Assembly (NCBI GenBank): GCA_949987565.1
Contig: OX465113.1
Span: 3,781,460 to 3,845,459 of the forward strand
DNA from: Luidia sarsii
Lineage: Eukaryota; Echinodermata; Asteroidea; Paxillosida; Luidiidae
DNA length: 64,000 bases
Direction of reading: 5' to 3'
The first letter of the stretch is position 1, and every line of letters starts with the position of its first letter. The notes beneath the pieces are model-generated. The model was given only the letters and a program-made list of their open reading frames with translations, ran no database searches and was not told the origin of the DNA. This document shows positions 48,861 through 60,579 of this stretch, piece after piece. Made by a program: the position numbers and the translations under genes.

Positions 48861-49220
48861 ACGTGGTCTGATCCAACATATACCATGTATATGAAATAGA
48901 ACACCTGTGAAAATTTCAGCTCAATCCGCCAACCGAGTCTCGAGAAAATTGTGAAAACCGCTTTATTTGTTAAGCGAAAATGCAGCATTCAACGCCGTAC
49001 TGTTCCGAAAAATAGTTTACATGTAGGCCTACATGTAGATCTCGGTGAGACGTACATGTATGTACTGTAAACGATTTTACTCTTTTCTCCTAAAATACAA
49101 CATTTTAGGCAGAAATATTTCAGTGCGAGGTTTCTGCTATAACCATCTTCAAACTGTATAAGTTTCATGTAAATCTGTGAACATTTATGTTTTTCGATCT
49201 TACCAATGTTGTTAACCGCA
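48860..49220 (+). repeat. Dispersed repeat family A, copy 4 (long)
   Basis: Order: CAGCTCAATCCGCCAACCG, GAGTCTCGAGAAAATTGTGA, GCGAAAATGCAGCATTCAA, a short TACATG insertion (about 49018-49070), AACATTTTAGGCAGAAATAT, ATCTTCAAACTGTATAAG, ACCAATGTTGTT. It parallels the minus-strand copy at 31060-31515. Confidence 0.65.
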
Positions 49221-49224
49221 GGAC

Positions 49225-50290
49225 ATACATGTACATGTACATGTACGGTGTACATGTACATGTACATGTGTACATGTACATGTGTATATCATAAATTATT
49301 TGCTGAGTGCAGTTGAGATACTGTACATGTACACTATGTGTACATGTATACATGTACAGTGTATGTACTGTACATGAACATGTACAGGGTACAATCGTGT
49401 AATGTACAGTACATGTACATGACCATGTACATGTACATGACCATGTACATGTACATGTTCACTTTAACTGCTCATTTAACTGCTCATTGCTCATTTGTGT
49501 AGAAAGTTACACATGTACATCTTCCAGCTACATTTATGTGCATGTTCATGTGCATGTTCATTTACATGTACATGTACAATGTACATGTACTGTACTGGTA
49601 CTTGATCAGTAATTCTGTCAAAATGGCAGAATTTATAATTCCAGACACATACACCTGTACACACTTGTACATCAGTGCACATGTACATGTACATGTACAG
49701 TACATGTACATGTACATGTACACATGTACATGTACATGTACATGTACCGGTACATGTATAGTATGCATGTGTGGGATTCATTTGGTGATGTTGTCGTCTC
49801 ATGTGCATGTGCTGCTGTTGTCCCACATCATGGATTGAGAGCCTTGTTTGTGAAGATTTCATTATTCGTCATCTCATAGCGTTCAAGTTGGCAAGGTGGT
49901 TTCTGGAGGGCCATGTACATTGTACATGTACATGTACATGTACATGTATGTATACGTGTACAAGTGCATAGGACAGGAAAAACCAGGCCTTGCGGAGGAA
50001 GGAAATTAGAATTTGGGGTCGGAAGGGAGTTGGGGCAAGATGGGACTTGAAAATTCAAGGAGGGAGAAATTGTAGCCTCTGGGGACGGAATGGTCATTAG
50101 TGCATACAATGAGGCGTAGTGCCAGACCTACTGTATGGTACATTGTACATGTACATGTACATGTACCGTACTTTGTACAGTGTACAGTACACACATTATA
50201 CACATGTACTGTACAGTACATTGTACATGTACATGTACTAAATGTACACGTGTACATTATTTGTACCGTGTGTTGTACGTACATGTATAT
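49225..50290. repeat. (TACATG)n-type tract, discontinuous
   Basis: Blocks at about 49225-49460, 49535-49770, 49912-49965 and 50140-50290 with intervening unique DNA. Confidence 0.85.
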
Positions 50291-50964
50291 TTAAGATATG
50301 AACTGCTTGTAAAGTATAGACAATAAGACAGGTCTGAAGCTGAATGTTACATTACACTCATTGCCTGATTGCTGGGGACATGATGCATGTTTTCTTTGGT
50401 TTTCACAATTATCTTTTCACTGAATGAAGTACACTGTAGATGCTGATGGGGTGGCTGAATAACAACTGCATGTTCAGATCAAGATGGTTTTCAGTTACAC
50501 ATGAACACTGTACCACAAGCACCCTCTCTTAAATTTGAATTAATATTTTTGCTGCAGATTACCCTTTTTGTCTGAAGTGAATATTTGGACCTGTTTTTCA
50601 AGATTCAATTTAGATAAAAAGGAAAGAAAGTTTGGGCTTGGACTAATCTTGCTGGGTCCAATTCAATTCTTATTAATTGGCTAGGCAGGCCAGTTGGGGA
50701 TGTGCTTCAACTGGCCAGAGACAATTTCAACAGGTGTTTGGTCACCGGGCAAGTGCTCAATAGTAAATTCATAGTTTCATACCATGGATGGCGGCATGGA
50801 TGTCTTGATACAGACACTGTCTGGATGAGATTCTTGTTGGGCCAAGAAGGACATGTTTGCGGTTTGGTGACTCATTCACCCAACATGTCAATAGTGATCT
50901 GGCTGTAGACATTGCATCAATTGCCCAGTGTCTGTCACCTCTGAACTGAACCTTGCTTGTTGTT

Positions 50965-51400
50965 TCTCCTCCTCCTCCTCCTCCTCCTCCTCCTCCTCCT
51001 CCCCCTCCCCTCCTTCTCCACCTCCACCTCCTCCTTTTCCTCCTCCTCTCCATCCTCATGCTCTCCCACCTCCTCCCCTCCTCATTCTAGTCTTCCTCTT
51101 CTTCTTCAACATCTTTAAAATCTTCTTTGAAATCTTCTTATTTGAACTCTTCAAAATCTGCCTCAAAATCCACCTCAAAATTCTCCTGAAAATCCCTGTC
51201 AAAATCCTCTTTTAACAAGATCTTCAAAATCTTCTTCAAAATCTTCTTCAAAATAGTCTTCAAGATCTTCTTCAAAATTTTCTTTAAAATCTTCTTCAAG
51301 ATCTTCATCAAGATCTTCATCAAAACCTTCTTCAAGATCTTCATCAAAATCCTCTTTGAACAAGATCTTCAAAATCCTCCTCTCCTTCAAAACCTTCTTA
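50965..51400. repeat. (TCC)n tract followed by a (CTTCAAAATCTT)n-like minisatellite
   Basis: 50966-51003 is CTC-type triplet repeat grading into a C/T-rich tract. From about 51113 a degenerate 12-mer of the form CTTCAAAATCTT repeats. On the minus strand it reads as Glu/Asp/Phe/Leu-rich frames, which I treat as non-coding. Confidence 0.8.
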
Positions 51401-51934
51401 AAATTTTGGCAGAATTTAGCGATTCTGATCAGAGGGAGAGATGTGGAAGGGTGTATGGGAGGGTCAGAGGAAGTGTTTGGACAGTGACTAGTTTTATTTT
51501 TCTTACCCAACAAGAAATTCAATTTGAGAGTCTGCTTGTGATTCAGTCCAGGGGTAGGCCTGTGGTGTTTGTATGCAGTAGGCAGCTTTCACACTCTCTC
51601 CTACCGCGTCAAATGGTGGCACCAGAGGCATGGAATGCATTCATGAGTAAATGGGGATGGGGATTACTCCCACCCTCCCATCCCCCTCTAAAACGTGCTC
51701 CCCTCCCTCTCAGCTTGGGAAAGTCGTCTTGATTAGTTTCGGAGTTGAGGAAAGGAACTAGGAGGAGAGCCTTATAGCGGTAGTATTGATCTCAATCTTG
51801 TTATTAAACTTTGTTGCTTTGGGGCTCACCCATGACCTGGTAAATTGAACAAGGAAAGGCAATTTAATCCCCAGTTGTCTCTGAATTGATAAATATTTTG
51901 TTGGAGGTGTGGCTGGATGTGGGTCGGTGCCTTG

Positions 51935-52350
51935 GTACATGTACATGTACATGTACAGTACATGTATGTGTATTTGACATGTACTCTACATACATGTATA
52001 TGTACTGTGTACATATACAAGTACGTAAATGTACAGTACATAAATTTACGTTTCAAGATTACGGTAATATGCAAACAAAGTACTGTCTAAAATGACCAAT
52101 TCGCAAATATCAAAAATTATAGCTGAAAGTCCTGAACAGAAAACATTCTAAAGACAGCTACACTGTACATGTACATGTACATGTATATGTACATGTACAT
52201 ATACGTACATGTACAGTATCAATTTCACCATAAACGATAGCTTTTACTTTCCATGTATTACATGTGCTGTGTAGTATGCATACACATGTACGTACATGTA
52301 CATGTACATGTGTACAGTACATGTACATCGTGACATTGTACAGTACAGTA
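51935..52350. repeat. (TACATG)n-type tract, discontinuous
   Basis: Blocks at about 51935-52035 and 52160-52345. Confidence 0.8.
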
Positions 52351-52364
52351 CCGATCGAAAATAT

Positions 52365-52600
52365 TTTCACGATTCGCGAAGGATTAATCGCGAAGGATTA
52401 TTCGCGAACGCTTCGCATTTTCTAAAGAAATACCGGGTTAGGGGGTCGTTTCATTCGCGAAGATGACTGCCGATTCGCGAATATCAGCGGCCATTACAGG
52501 CGAGAATAAACAAAAAAGCTTCGCGAAGACAGCTTCCATCTTCGCGAACGAAAGCTGCTCTCTTCGCGAACGATCTGCGAATGGTCTTCGCGAGTCGAGT
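52365..52600. repeat. Cluster of TTCGCGAA palindromes
   Basis: At least eight CGCGAA/TTCGCG octamer-type sites (near 52373, 52389, 52402, 52453, 52473, 52520, 52541 and 52562) occur within about 200 bp in both orientations. They run directly into the 328-bp tandem units. Confidence 0.75.
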
Positions 52601-53526
52601 CTGACGAATTTCCGACCACTGCCGTACGTAACAAAGTAAACAACGTGGTCGTGTGTAGCGTGCGGACACCTAGCACACTCGACGGCTCAGTCAAATTTCA
52701 ATTAATTTTTTTAATTGGGAAACAAATCTAGTTTCAGTTTAGCTTTACCTCACCAGCAGCGTACATGTATCTTCTAGAAATCCAGCAAATTCGGGAACAT
52801 TTTCGTCTCTAACCTTTTGAGATGTCGAAACTTGAAAATGGCATATTTATGGCGGCCGGACGTCTCTCTTGGCGAACGAAAGCTGCTCTCTTCGCGAACG
52901 ATCTGCGAATGGTCTTCGCGAGTCGAGTCTGACGAATTTCCGACCACTGCCGTACGTAACAAAGTAAACAACGTGATCGTGTGTAGCGTGCGGACACCCA
53001 GCACACTCGACGGCACAGTCAAATTTCAATTAATTTTTTTAATTGGGAAACAAATCTAGTTTCAGTTTAGCTTTACCTCACCAGCAGCGTACATGTATCT
53101 TCTAGAAATCCATCAATTTCGGGAACATTTTCGTCTCTAACCTTTTGAGATGTCGGAACTTGAAAATGGCATATTTATGGCGGCCGGACGTCTCTCTTGG
53201 CGAACGAAAGCTGCTCTCTTCGCGAACGATCTGCGAATGGTCTTCGCGAGTCGAGTCTGACGAATTTCCGACCACTGCCGTACGTAACAAAGTAAACAAC
53301 GTGGTCGTGTGTAGCGTGCGGACACCCAGCACACTCGACGGCTCAGTCAAATTTCAATTAATTTTTTTAATTGGGAAACAAATCTAGTTTCAGTTTAGCT
53401 TTACCTCACCAGCAGCGTACATGTATCTTCTAGAAATCCAGCAAATTCGGGAACATTTTCGTCTCTAACCTTTTGAGATGTCGGAACTTGAAAATGGCAT
53501 ATTTATGGCGGCCGGACGTCTCTCTT
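52544..53526 (+). repeat. Three tandem 328-bp units
   Basis: Units begin GCGAACGAAAGCTGCTC at 52544, 52872 and 53200. The period is exactly 328 and the copies differ by a few substitutions (for example CAGCAAATTCGG versus CATCAATTTCGG). Each unit carries two TTCGCGA sites, an AATTAATTTTTTTAATT stretch and an ATG-containing piece ending GGCGGCCGGACG. The short frames repeated in each unit have no recognisable domain. Confidence 0.9.
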
Positions 53527-53878
53527 CGTGGCGTGAGCCGGAAAACGGGGGGTGGGGGCATCAAACCAAACTCGCCATATTCGACCGCCGACCGGGCCCT
53601 ATTAACATTGTTCAATTTGTTCAATATTACCATGAAATCGAAGCCTATATTCTCCTCTATCTGTTTTTCAACTTTCAACTGAACACTGAAATAAACAACA
53701 TTAAATTACGCCCAAAAGAATGGACGACCATTCTTTGCACTTTTGTCTAGGTTGTCCAGAGTGGAGTCCGAGCGCCGCCTCCACGTTGTCACGTACACCG
53801 CTGGTGCCCGAACCAGACTACAGCATTCCAGGCGGCATGACGAGGCGCAATGAGTCCGTGTAAAATATACGTGTACAT

Positions 53879-56476
53879 GTACACGTACTGTACATGTACA
53901 TATACATGTACATGTACACGTACATGTACGTGTACACGTACACGTAATGTACATGTACTGTACATGTACAGTACATGTACATGTACATGTACAGTACATA
54001 ATGTACAATTGTACAGTACATAATGTACAGTACATGTACAGTACATACATGTACATGTACATGTACACAGACCGACGTCACGACCAGCCGTACGTACGCA
54101 TGAGCTACTCATCAAGCTTGTGTTTGCAAAAAGCGACACTCGGTATTCTGACACGTTAAAAAAAACCCGATTAACAATGAAAAACGACATCCGGATTTTT
54201 TGTGGGGGAGGGGGTCAGGGAAAATTCTTCAACTAGTACTGGCAATTTTTTTTTTTGTATTCCCACCTCGGCCGTAATATGGCAAATGAGTTGGTATTTT
54301 CAGTTTGCTCATTTATTACAAACCTTGAGTTACATGTAGTTTCTTATTCCTCATTTTTATTCCTTCATTTACAGTTGATGTTTCTTACTTACTTTTTAAG
54401 AAGATCTTGCCAGCAGAATCGGTCGGGGTGTAAAGACGCAGCTACATATAGCTGCTGAATCAATTAATGATTTCATTATTTATGGTATTGTATGGACAAA
54501 TATCTCTCTTTAATGAAAAATCATATTTTTTAATTAATCTGTGTACATGACTTTGTATACATGTAAGTAAATATTAGCCGGTTGGTTGGGTCAACTACTC
54601 ATCAGAGCCATCCTGTCACTCTGTGTCACCCAAATTGACTTCAGTTGTCTAAAACAGGTAAGTGAACTTAAATATTTTCAAAATGAATTCTTTGCATTTA
54701 CCCTGAACACTAAAAATCCAAGTGTGCTACTGAGCAGTACTATTTTACATGTTTGTGATTTTATAATTTGTTATTATGTTTTATTTCGTTTTGTTTTGTT
54801 TTTTGTTTTGTTGATTAATAATCATTGGATTTATTTCCTTTTGTTATAATTATTTCTGGTTATGATAGTGTTAGTGTTACCAGCACATCTAAAACCCCTA
54901 TCCTTGTTTCTGTGCAATATTACAAGGGGCAATAAGTCGTTCATTCTCCAATCATCGTTAAAAGTTTAAGGGTGTCTCGCTTATTTTTCTTTAAATATTT
55001 TTCGGAGGGTTGTTCACTTGCTTCATATTATTTCATTGTTCTTTCACTTTTAATTTTCAAGAAAGGCAACCAAAAAGATGTTCTGCTTCCGATTACATGC
55101 CATTTCAAAATAGGGTACATGTAGGTACATGTAGGTCGGGTTTTTTGTGTGTTTTGTTTGGCCAATTTTTTATGTGTACAATCATAAGGAGGTATCCGCA
55201 TGTGGTCAAGACTTAATACGATCAAATTATACATTTAATTTTTATCATCATTTTTTCCTTTGAAAAAAGAGGGTCGGTCAGGTAACCATAAGCAGAACTA
55301 TTTTTTTTTTTGCCCAATCTTGGTAATCAACAATATCTATAAGTATACGTTGGAACAGGAAGTAAATTTTATAAATGTCACCATGTTGATGTTTGTTGTT
55401 TTTTCATAACATGTTGCCATTAACATGACATTTGCAAATTCAAACATAATTTACTGTTACTCTCCTGAGACTGTTTGCCAAACGCTAAGTGTTTCTTCGT
55501 TTTTCAGTGACATGCTGGAAACTGTTGGAGGACTGGTGTGAGATTACCTAAAAATATATATATTTTCCCCATTAGAAACTTAGTAAATCATTCTTAATTT
55601 CTTAAAGCTTACCTTTCTGTCATGTTCATAACATTTGTTTGTTCTCAACTCACTGAAGTTAGTTGGCTGTTGTCTCGCTGGACTACCTGATGACCTACTA
55701 CTGTAGGTTCGACACCTAGGAGATTTGGTAAGAATCTCTTCAAAGATGTCGAAGGACGAGGTGAGATGTATGCCCCAACAAACTGATAAAAACGTCCGAA
55801 ACTACTCAAACTGTGCGTCAATGTCAATTTGCATTTGTGCCCATAATTTACTTACTAAAAGTAAGTCAAATTTATTTGTTCCAGACAACAAAATACTTTA
55901 TCAAAGTATTTATATTTAGGTCGAAAATCATTGTATGTCATTACAAGATGGGCAGTTTGAGTAGTCGTAGTCATGTGTTTGTATGCTGACTTTTTAATCA
56001 ATAGGCCTACTCTTTGTATTCAAATGTAAATGTTTCTTAGATGGATTTCTTTCTTCACAGCAAACTCATCGGTGTTTCACTCGAAAAACAGTCCACTTTT
56101 TGGAAAAAGTATAGACGCCATTGGGACGCCAACGGTTTTCATTCTGACAAGACTCGTGTTGTAAATCAAATACATCATGGTAGCATTTCTTCATGCTCAA
56201 GATTCCTATTTCAACTGTGCAGTTGATCCTATAAGCATGATGTATTCAATACTGCCATCAAATCTTACCATCGTGCTCGATCATGACTGTCATGTAATAA
56301 GCATTGTCATGTAATAAGCACAAAATCATAGCAAGCCCCCAATCCCCATGAATGATATTCGTAAGCAGTTACAAATTGGATCGTGCTGGATTGTGCATGG
56401 AATGGGTTTCATTGTGTCTTGTAATGCTCTCGATGTACATCGTGTAAGCTAGGCCTACTGTACATGTACGTGTCAT
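53879..56476 (+). repeat. Left arm of a large inverted repeat
   Basis: Each position x pairs with 117879-x on the opposite strand through the right arm, with no net insertion or deletion. Where compared, only two substitutions were seen (53880 and 54168). The arm starts inside a TACATG tract, is otherwise AT-rich, has no recognisable protein, and includes a tRNA-like segment at 55660-55716. It ends after CGTGTCAT at 56476. Confidence 0.93.
55660..55716 (+). other. tRNA-like (SINE-type) Pol III promoter candidate in the left arm
   Basis: The B box GGTTCGACACC at 55706-55716 is close to the tRNA consensus GGTTCGANTCC. An A-box-like TGGCTGTTGTCTCGCTGG lies about 40 bases upstream, the normal spacing. 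A full cloverleaf is not formed. The mirror copy is at 62163-62219 on the minus strand. Confidence 0.35.
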
Positions 56477-57455
56477 GTGCGGCGACCTTTAACCTCACCA
56501 TCAACGGTTTCTCAGCGCTGCAGCTGTCAGGCAGCCAGGTCATAACCTCATCACATGCACCGCGCGCGACCAGAATGCCTTCATATGCAAATTAGCTTCT
56601 TGTACGGTGTGTACATTACTGCCCTGTACAGTGTACTGTACTGTATATACAGTACATGTACATGTAGATTATGTTATACATTACGCGCCATTCACCATGT
56701 GTACATGTACAGTACAGTACATGTACAGTGTACATGTACATGTACATGTACAAGGCTGTGCAGTCATTTTCTGTGTATGTGTACTGCTACTGTACATTGT
56801 ACAATGAGCACTGTATGGCAGTAAACAGCACGCAGGCCTAGCTTAACATGCACGTGTTCATCTCGAGTATTAAAAGACAAAATGAAACTCACTCCATGCA
56901 CAATCCAGCACGATCCAGTTGCTAACTGCATGCGAATATTATACGCGAAATTGGGGATACATTTTATGCTATGATTTTTTACAATGCATATTTCCTATTA
57001 TTCAAGTATACCATGTTGATATGATAGAGAAATATGCAAACAAAATCCAACAAGATATCAAACAAAATGAATTCCAAAATGCATTCACAGCAAACTTAAG
57101 ATGTAATTTCCGAAGCGAGTACAAGTATTGTGTACATGTACCTTTCTTTACATGAACGTATTGAACATGTACATGTACATGTACAGTACATGTATACAGT
57201 TCTGTATTTACTACATGTACATGTACAGTACATGTAAACCATAGCTCTATGATGTACATTATACACACACATTAATTTACATAATTATATTGTTCATGTT
57301 CACAGATACACACCATTAATACCGTAGGCCGCTTTGATACGTGCGGCGACCTTTAACCTCACCATCAACTGTTTCTCAGCGCTGCTGTCAGGCAGCCAGG
57401 TCATAGGGCACAGCGCGCAACCAGGTAGCCTTCATATGCAAATTAGCGTTTTGCA
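56477..57455 (+). repeat. Direct repeat pair in the inverted-repeat spacer
   Basis: About 125 bp starting GTGCGGCGACCTTTAACC at 56477 recurs at 57340, diverged, through CTTCATATGCAAATTAGC. Each copy is followed by a TACATG tract (about 56590-56815 and 57455-57610). The first copy starts exactly where the left inverted-repeat arm ends. Confidence 0.75.
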
Positions 57456-57610
57456 CTGTACATGTACAGTACATGTACAGTACATGTACAAGTACTGTAC
57501 ACGTACGAGTACACATGCATACAGTATGTACTGTACAATACATGTACCATGTACATGTGTGTGTACATGTGTGTGTACATGTGTATGTACATGTACATGT
57601 ACATGACCAT

Positions 57611-60210
57611 TATGTTATACATTACGTGCTATACAATGTACAGTACATTACGTGCCATGCATGCCAGTGGACGTGTCACGCGTTGACCCCAAATTTCTCG
57701 TCCACACAAATCGAATGTCACGTGAGCACAGTGAAAACGGCCTTGAAAAAGGCTTCGGAAAATTGTCGTTTTCTATGCCTCAGCGTATCAAATCCTTTCA
57801 AATCCAACTTTTCCAGGTAGTTGGAGATCTAATACGTGCGTCCAATAAGGTTTTTCTTTTCAAAAAGGATGATTAATATGTATTTTGAGGGTTTTTATTT
57901 TACCGAAAAATCGACTGAAAAAGTGCGACGTAAATTCTTTTTTTTCTCGACGAAAACAAAAGTCTCCTCTTAGCTGAGGTAATCATGGGAAAGAGTATAT
58001 CTTGATCTAACAAAGTCCCGTTAAGATGATGTCGTAGGCGTTTTAAGAATGCGATGTACTTCTGAAGTTCTCAACGAGTCCCCACTTTTTAACGTACGGG
58101 ATCGGCCGCCATTATTCGAGCAGGACAATCCGTGACCTTGTGACCTGAATGGAAAAGCGCGCGCCCTGATTGGACAATGCCAAGTTAGCCTGCTGAATAT
58201 TAATGAGTCATTGCTTGGGCACACATGTACATGTACTTTACGGCCGGGTATTGTAATTATTGCAAAGAAGAGCGCATCTCCCATTCAATTGTCATAGATT
58301 AAACTTAGAATATCAATTCATTTCTAACAAGCAAATTGTTTACCTTATATTTCTTTTAAAAAGTAACAATCAAGTATCACGAAACAAAGTAAAAATACAA
58401 GTACAACTGTCAACACAATTCAATGGTTACACTGTAAACATTTTATTGCCTAAAAATAAAATAAGTCTGAAGCAGAAAATCTCTTGTACCTTACACATGG
58501 GTGTGAGTGGTCACAGGCCAAAAAGCAAAATGAGTAGCTAGATAACAACTACAAAAACAAAGACTAATTTTGGGGTTTAAACAAATTTAGTTTACCCAAA
58601 TTGCATCACATCATGGATACCTTTGCAAGAAAAAAATGAGACTTAAAAACTAATGATGACTTCTATATGTGAAACCCTCAGTTTCATTGACAGCTCCTTT
58701 ATACACTGGTAAGTCATGTGATTTTTTTTTATTGTAGAAATAACCTGCAACTGTATTCCCTTACTGTAGTTTTTACCATGATCTGTGTAGTGTGTAGTCA
58801 TTATCACCATCACTCATTCTTGTGATCAAATCTCATCTTATTATAGTATATATGTATTCCAGACATCTGCTTCATACACTGGCAAGTGATTTGAAATAAA
58901 TATATTACTACTGTAAGGCTGTAGTTTTGGCCCCAGAAAATACTCTAGCACACGTCCGTATATACATGTGCATATACAGTACTAGGGAAATAATAAGCTA
59001 TGAATGCACATCATATAATCAAGTCCCAAAACAATGAAAAAGACAATAATATAGACAGTCAACTGCTTACGCAATTAAAAATTTTGTAACGATTAATGTG
59101 GTTTTAACTAATTTTGTTCCATTCTCTCGTCAACATCTTAATCATCTTCACTCTTCAGTATCAACAGTTTCACCGCCACTCATTATTGTGGCTAATTTAT
59201 ATTCAGAAGAAAAGACTGGCTGACTGGTACAAGCTTCCTTATCTCTCTGTGACATGTGCCCCCAATATCTGGACAATATTTTTGCCAGCAGTTAGTTTAG
59301 ATCCTTCATTGCCCTTGCTAAAACATCTCGGTGAAGGACATTTGTCTCTACGTGGACAAAGACCACAGTTGGAGGAGTATTCTTGGAACAGTTTTGGAAC
59401 ACCCTGGCCTAGGCGAGAACCTGTAGGGTATAAGGGGGAAAGGTAACTAGAATTAATTTGATGAAATGAGCATTCACAATCAACATCCCAAGATAATACT
59501 GTAGTGTGAACTACTGTATACATACATGTGCGAGCACATGTATACTGGTTTGTCTTTTGGGAGGCCATGAAATGTCTTGGAAAAATGAAATTGAGCAGTA
59601 AAACTATGGAAAAATTTCATGATATTTTTTCAGAAATACCATTTTCTTTCAGAATAATTCTACTGGCAAGTCAGGTCCCATACGAAGTATGCCACTGACT
59701 GTGGAAAGATAGGCAGGGTATATTGGCCCGGCAACTGCATTCTTCCCGCAAACGCTATTCTGCTGGTCCCTTACTCTGATTGTCAAACAGTTACTATCAT
59801 TTATGTCGTTCCGGCTTTCTTGACCGAAACGTTATTCGGGGACGACCTCAAGCAGAATAATCTTTTGGGGAAGAGATTTGTGATGACAATTGGACAATCC
59901 TGAGGGACTAGTTGAATAGCATTTGTGGGAAGAATGCTGTTGCTGGGTGAATATAACCGCAGGAAGATTCTTGACAATGTTGAAATTTATTAAGCCTAAG
60001 TTTTGTAATGATGGTACTTTGTAGGCCTAATTCAGAACACAACTGTACTGGATAATTTTTGGATATTCCTGAATCCTAACATCATACCATCATACATACA
60101 GTGATACTTAGTGATAAATTCTGGTGAGGTTATTGAAGTAAAATCGTTCTTGTCTAGTGCTAATAAATTAGTAATAATACTTAATAATAGTAGTACTACA
60201 TCACATGTAT
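57611..60210. other. Spacer DNA, no gene recognised
   Basis: AT-rich with no supported exon. Open frames at 59114-59446 (plus) and 59239-59568 (minus) overlap on opposite strands and show no domain. GCCAGTGGACGTGT with nearby TTCTCGTCCA at about 57662-57703 recurs inverted at about 61130-61165, a diverged inner inverted repeat. Confidence 0.35.
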
Positions 60211-60212
60211 AT

Positions 60213-60307
60213 AGTGGGCCTGACGTTTCAATCCTAGCAGGACCTTTCTCAAAGGCAGAGTCTGCCTTTGAGAAAGGTCCTGCTAGGATCGAAACGTCAG
60301 GCCCACT
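60213..60307. repeat. 47-bp inverted repeat, dispersed hairpin family B
   Basis: Arms 60213-60259 and 60261-60307 differ at one base and are separated by a single base. The arm reads AGTGGGCCTGACGTTTC... and contains CCTAGCAGGACCTTTCTC. The right arm is followed by TAAATTTTAAGATTTCC and CAGTAAGCAGTTTGCAAC, which occurs in reverse orientation at about 2198-2262 in the receptor intron. Confidence 0.85.
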
Positions 60308-60457
60308 AAATTTTAAGATTTCCATTTTGGTAATTTTAGTCAGTAAGCAGTTTGCAACATTTTTGTATATCACATGTAAAATAGTTAACATGTATGATAC
60401 ACGTACAGTATATGTACATTAACTACGTGTACGTTAACTATACGTACGCGCACATTA

Positions 60458-60572
60458 GTCCGAGTAACTTGGACCCTTACAGTCGCCCTTTTTAAAAACA
60501 AACTGAGGAGTCGCCCGACCCACTAAATTTGTTTTTAAAAAGGGCGACTGTAAGGGTCCAAGTTACTCGGAC
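60458..60572. repeat. Perfect 45-bp inverted repeat with 25-bp loop
   Basis: Arms 60458-60502 and 60528-60572 are exact complements (GTCCGAGTAACTTGGACCC... ). The loop is CTGAGGAGTCGCCCGACC plus CACTAAA. It is a snap-back structure, possibly a small foldback element. Confidence 0.9.
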
Positions 60573-60579
60573 TCATGCA

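Noticed and set aside
51138..51522. Acidic Glu/Asp/Phe-rich minus-strand frames
   Set aside because: They are translations of a degenerate 12-bp CTTCAAAATCTT repeat.
53947..56226. Sets of 60-87-codon frames repeated in both inverted-repeat arms
   Set aside because: Their double occurrence reflects the inverted repeat, not a gene family; none has a domain, and the first is a TACATG artefact.
59114..59568. Overlapping frames of about 110 codons on opposite strands
   Set aside because: No domain, no splice-consistent neighbours, and only one strand could be real; evidence is insufficient.
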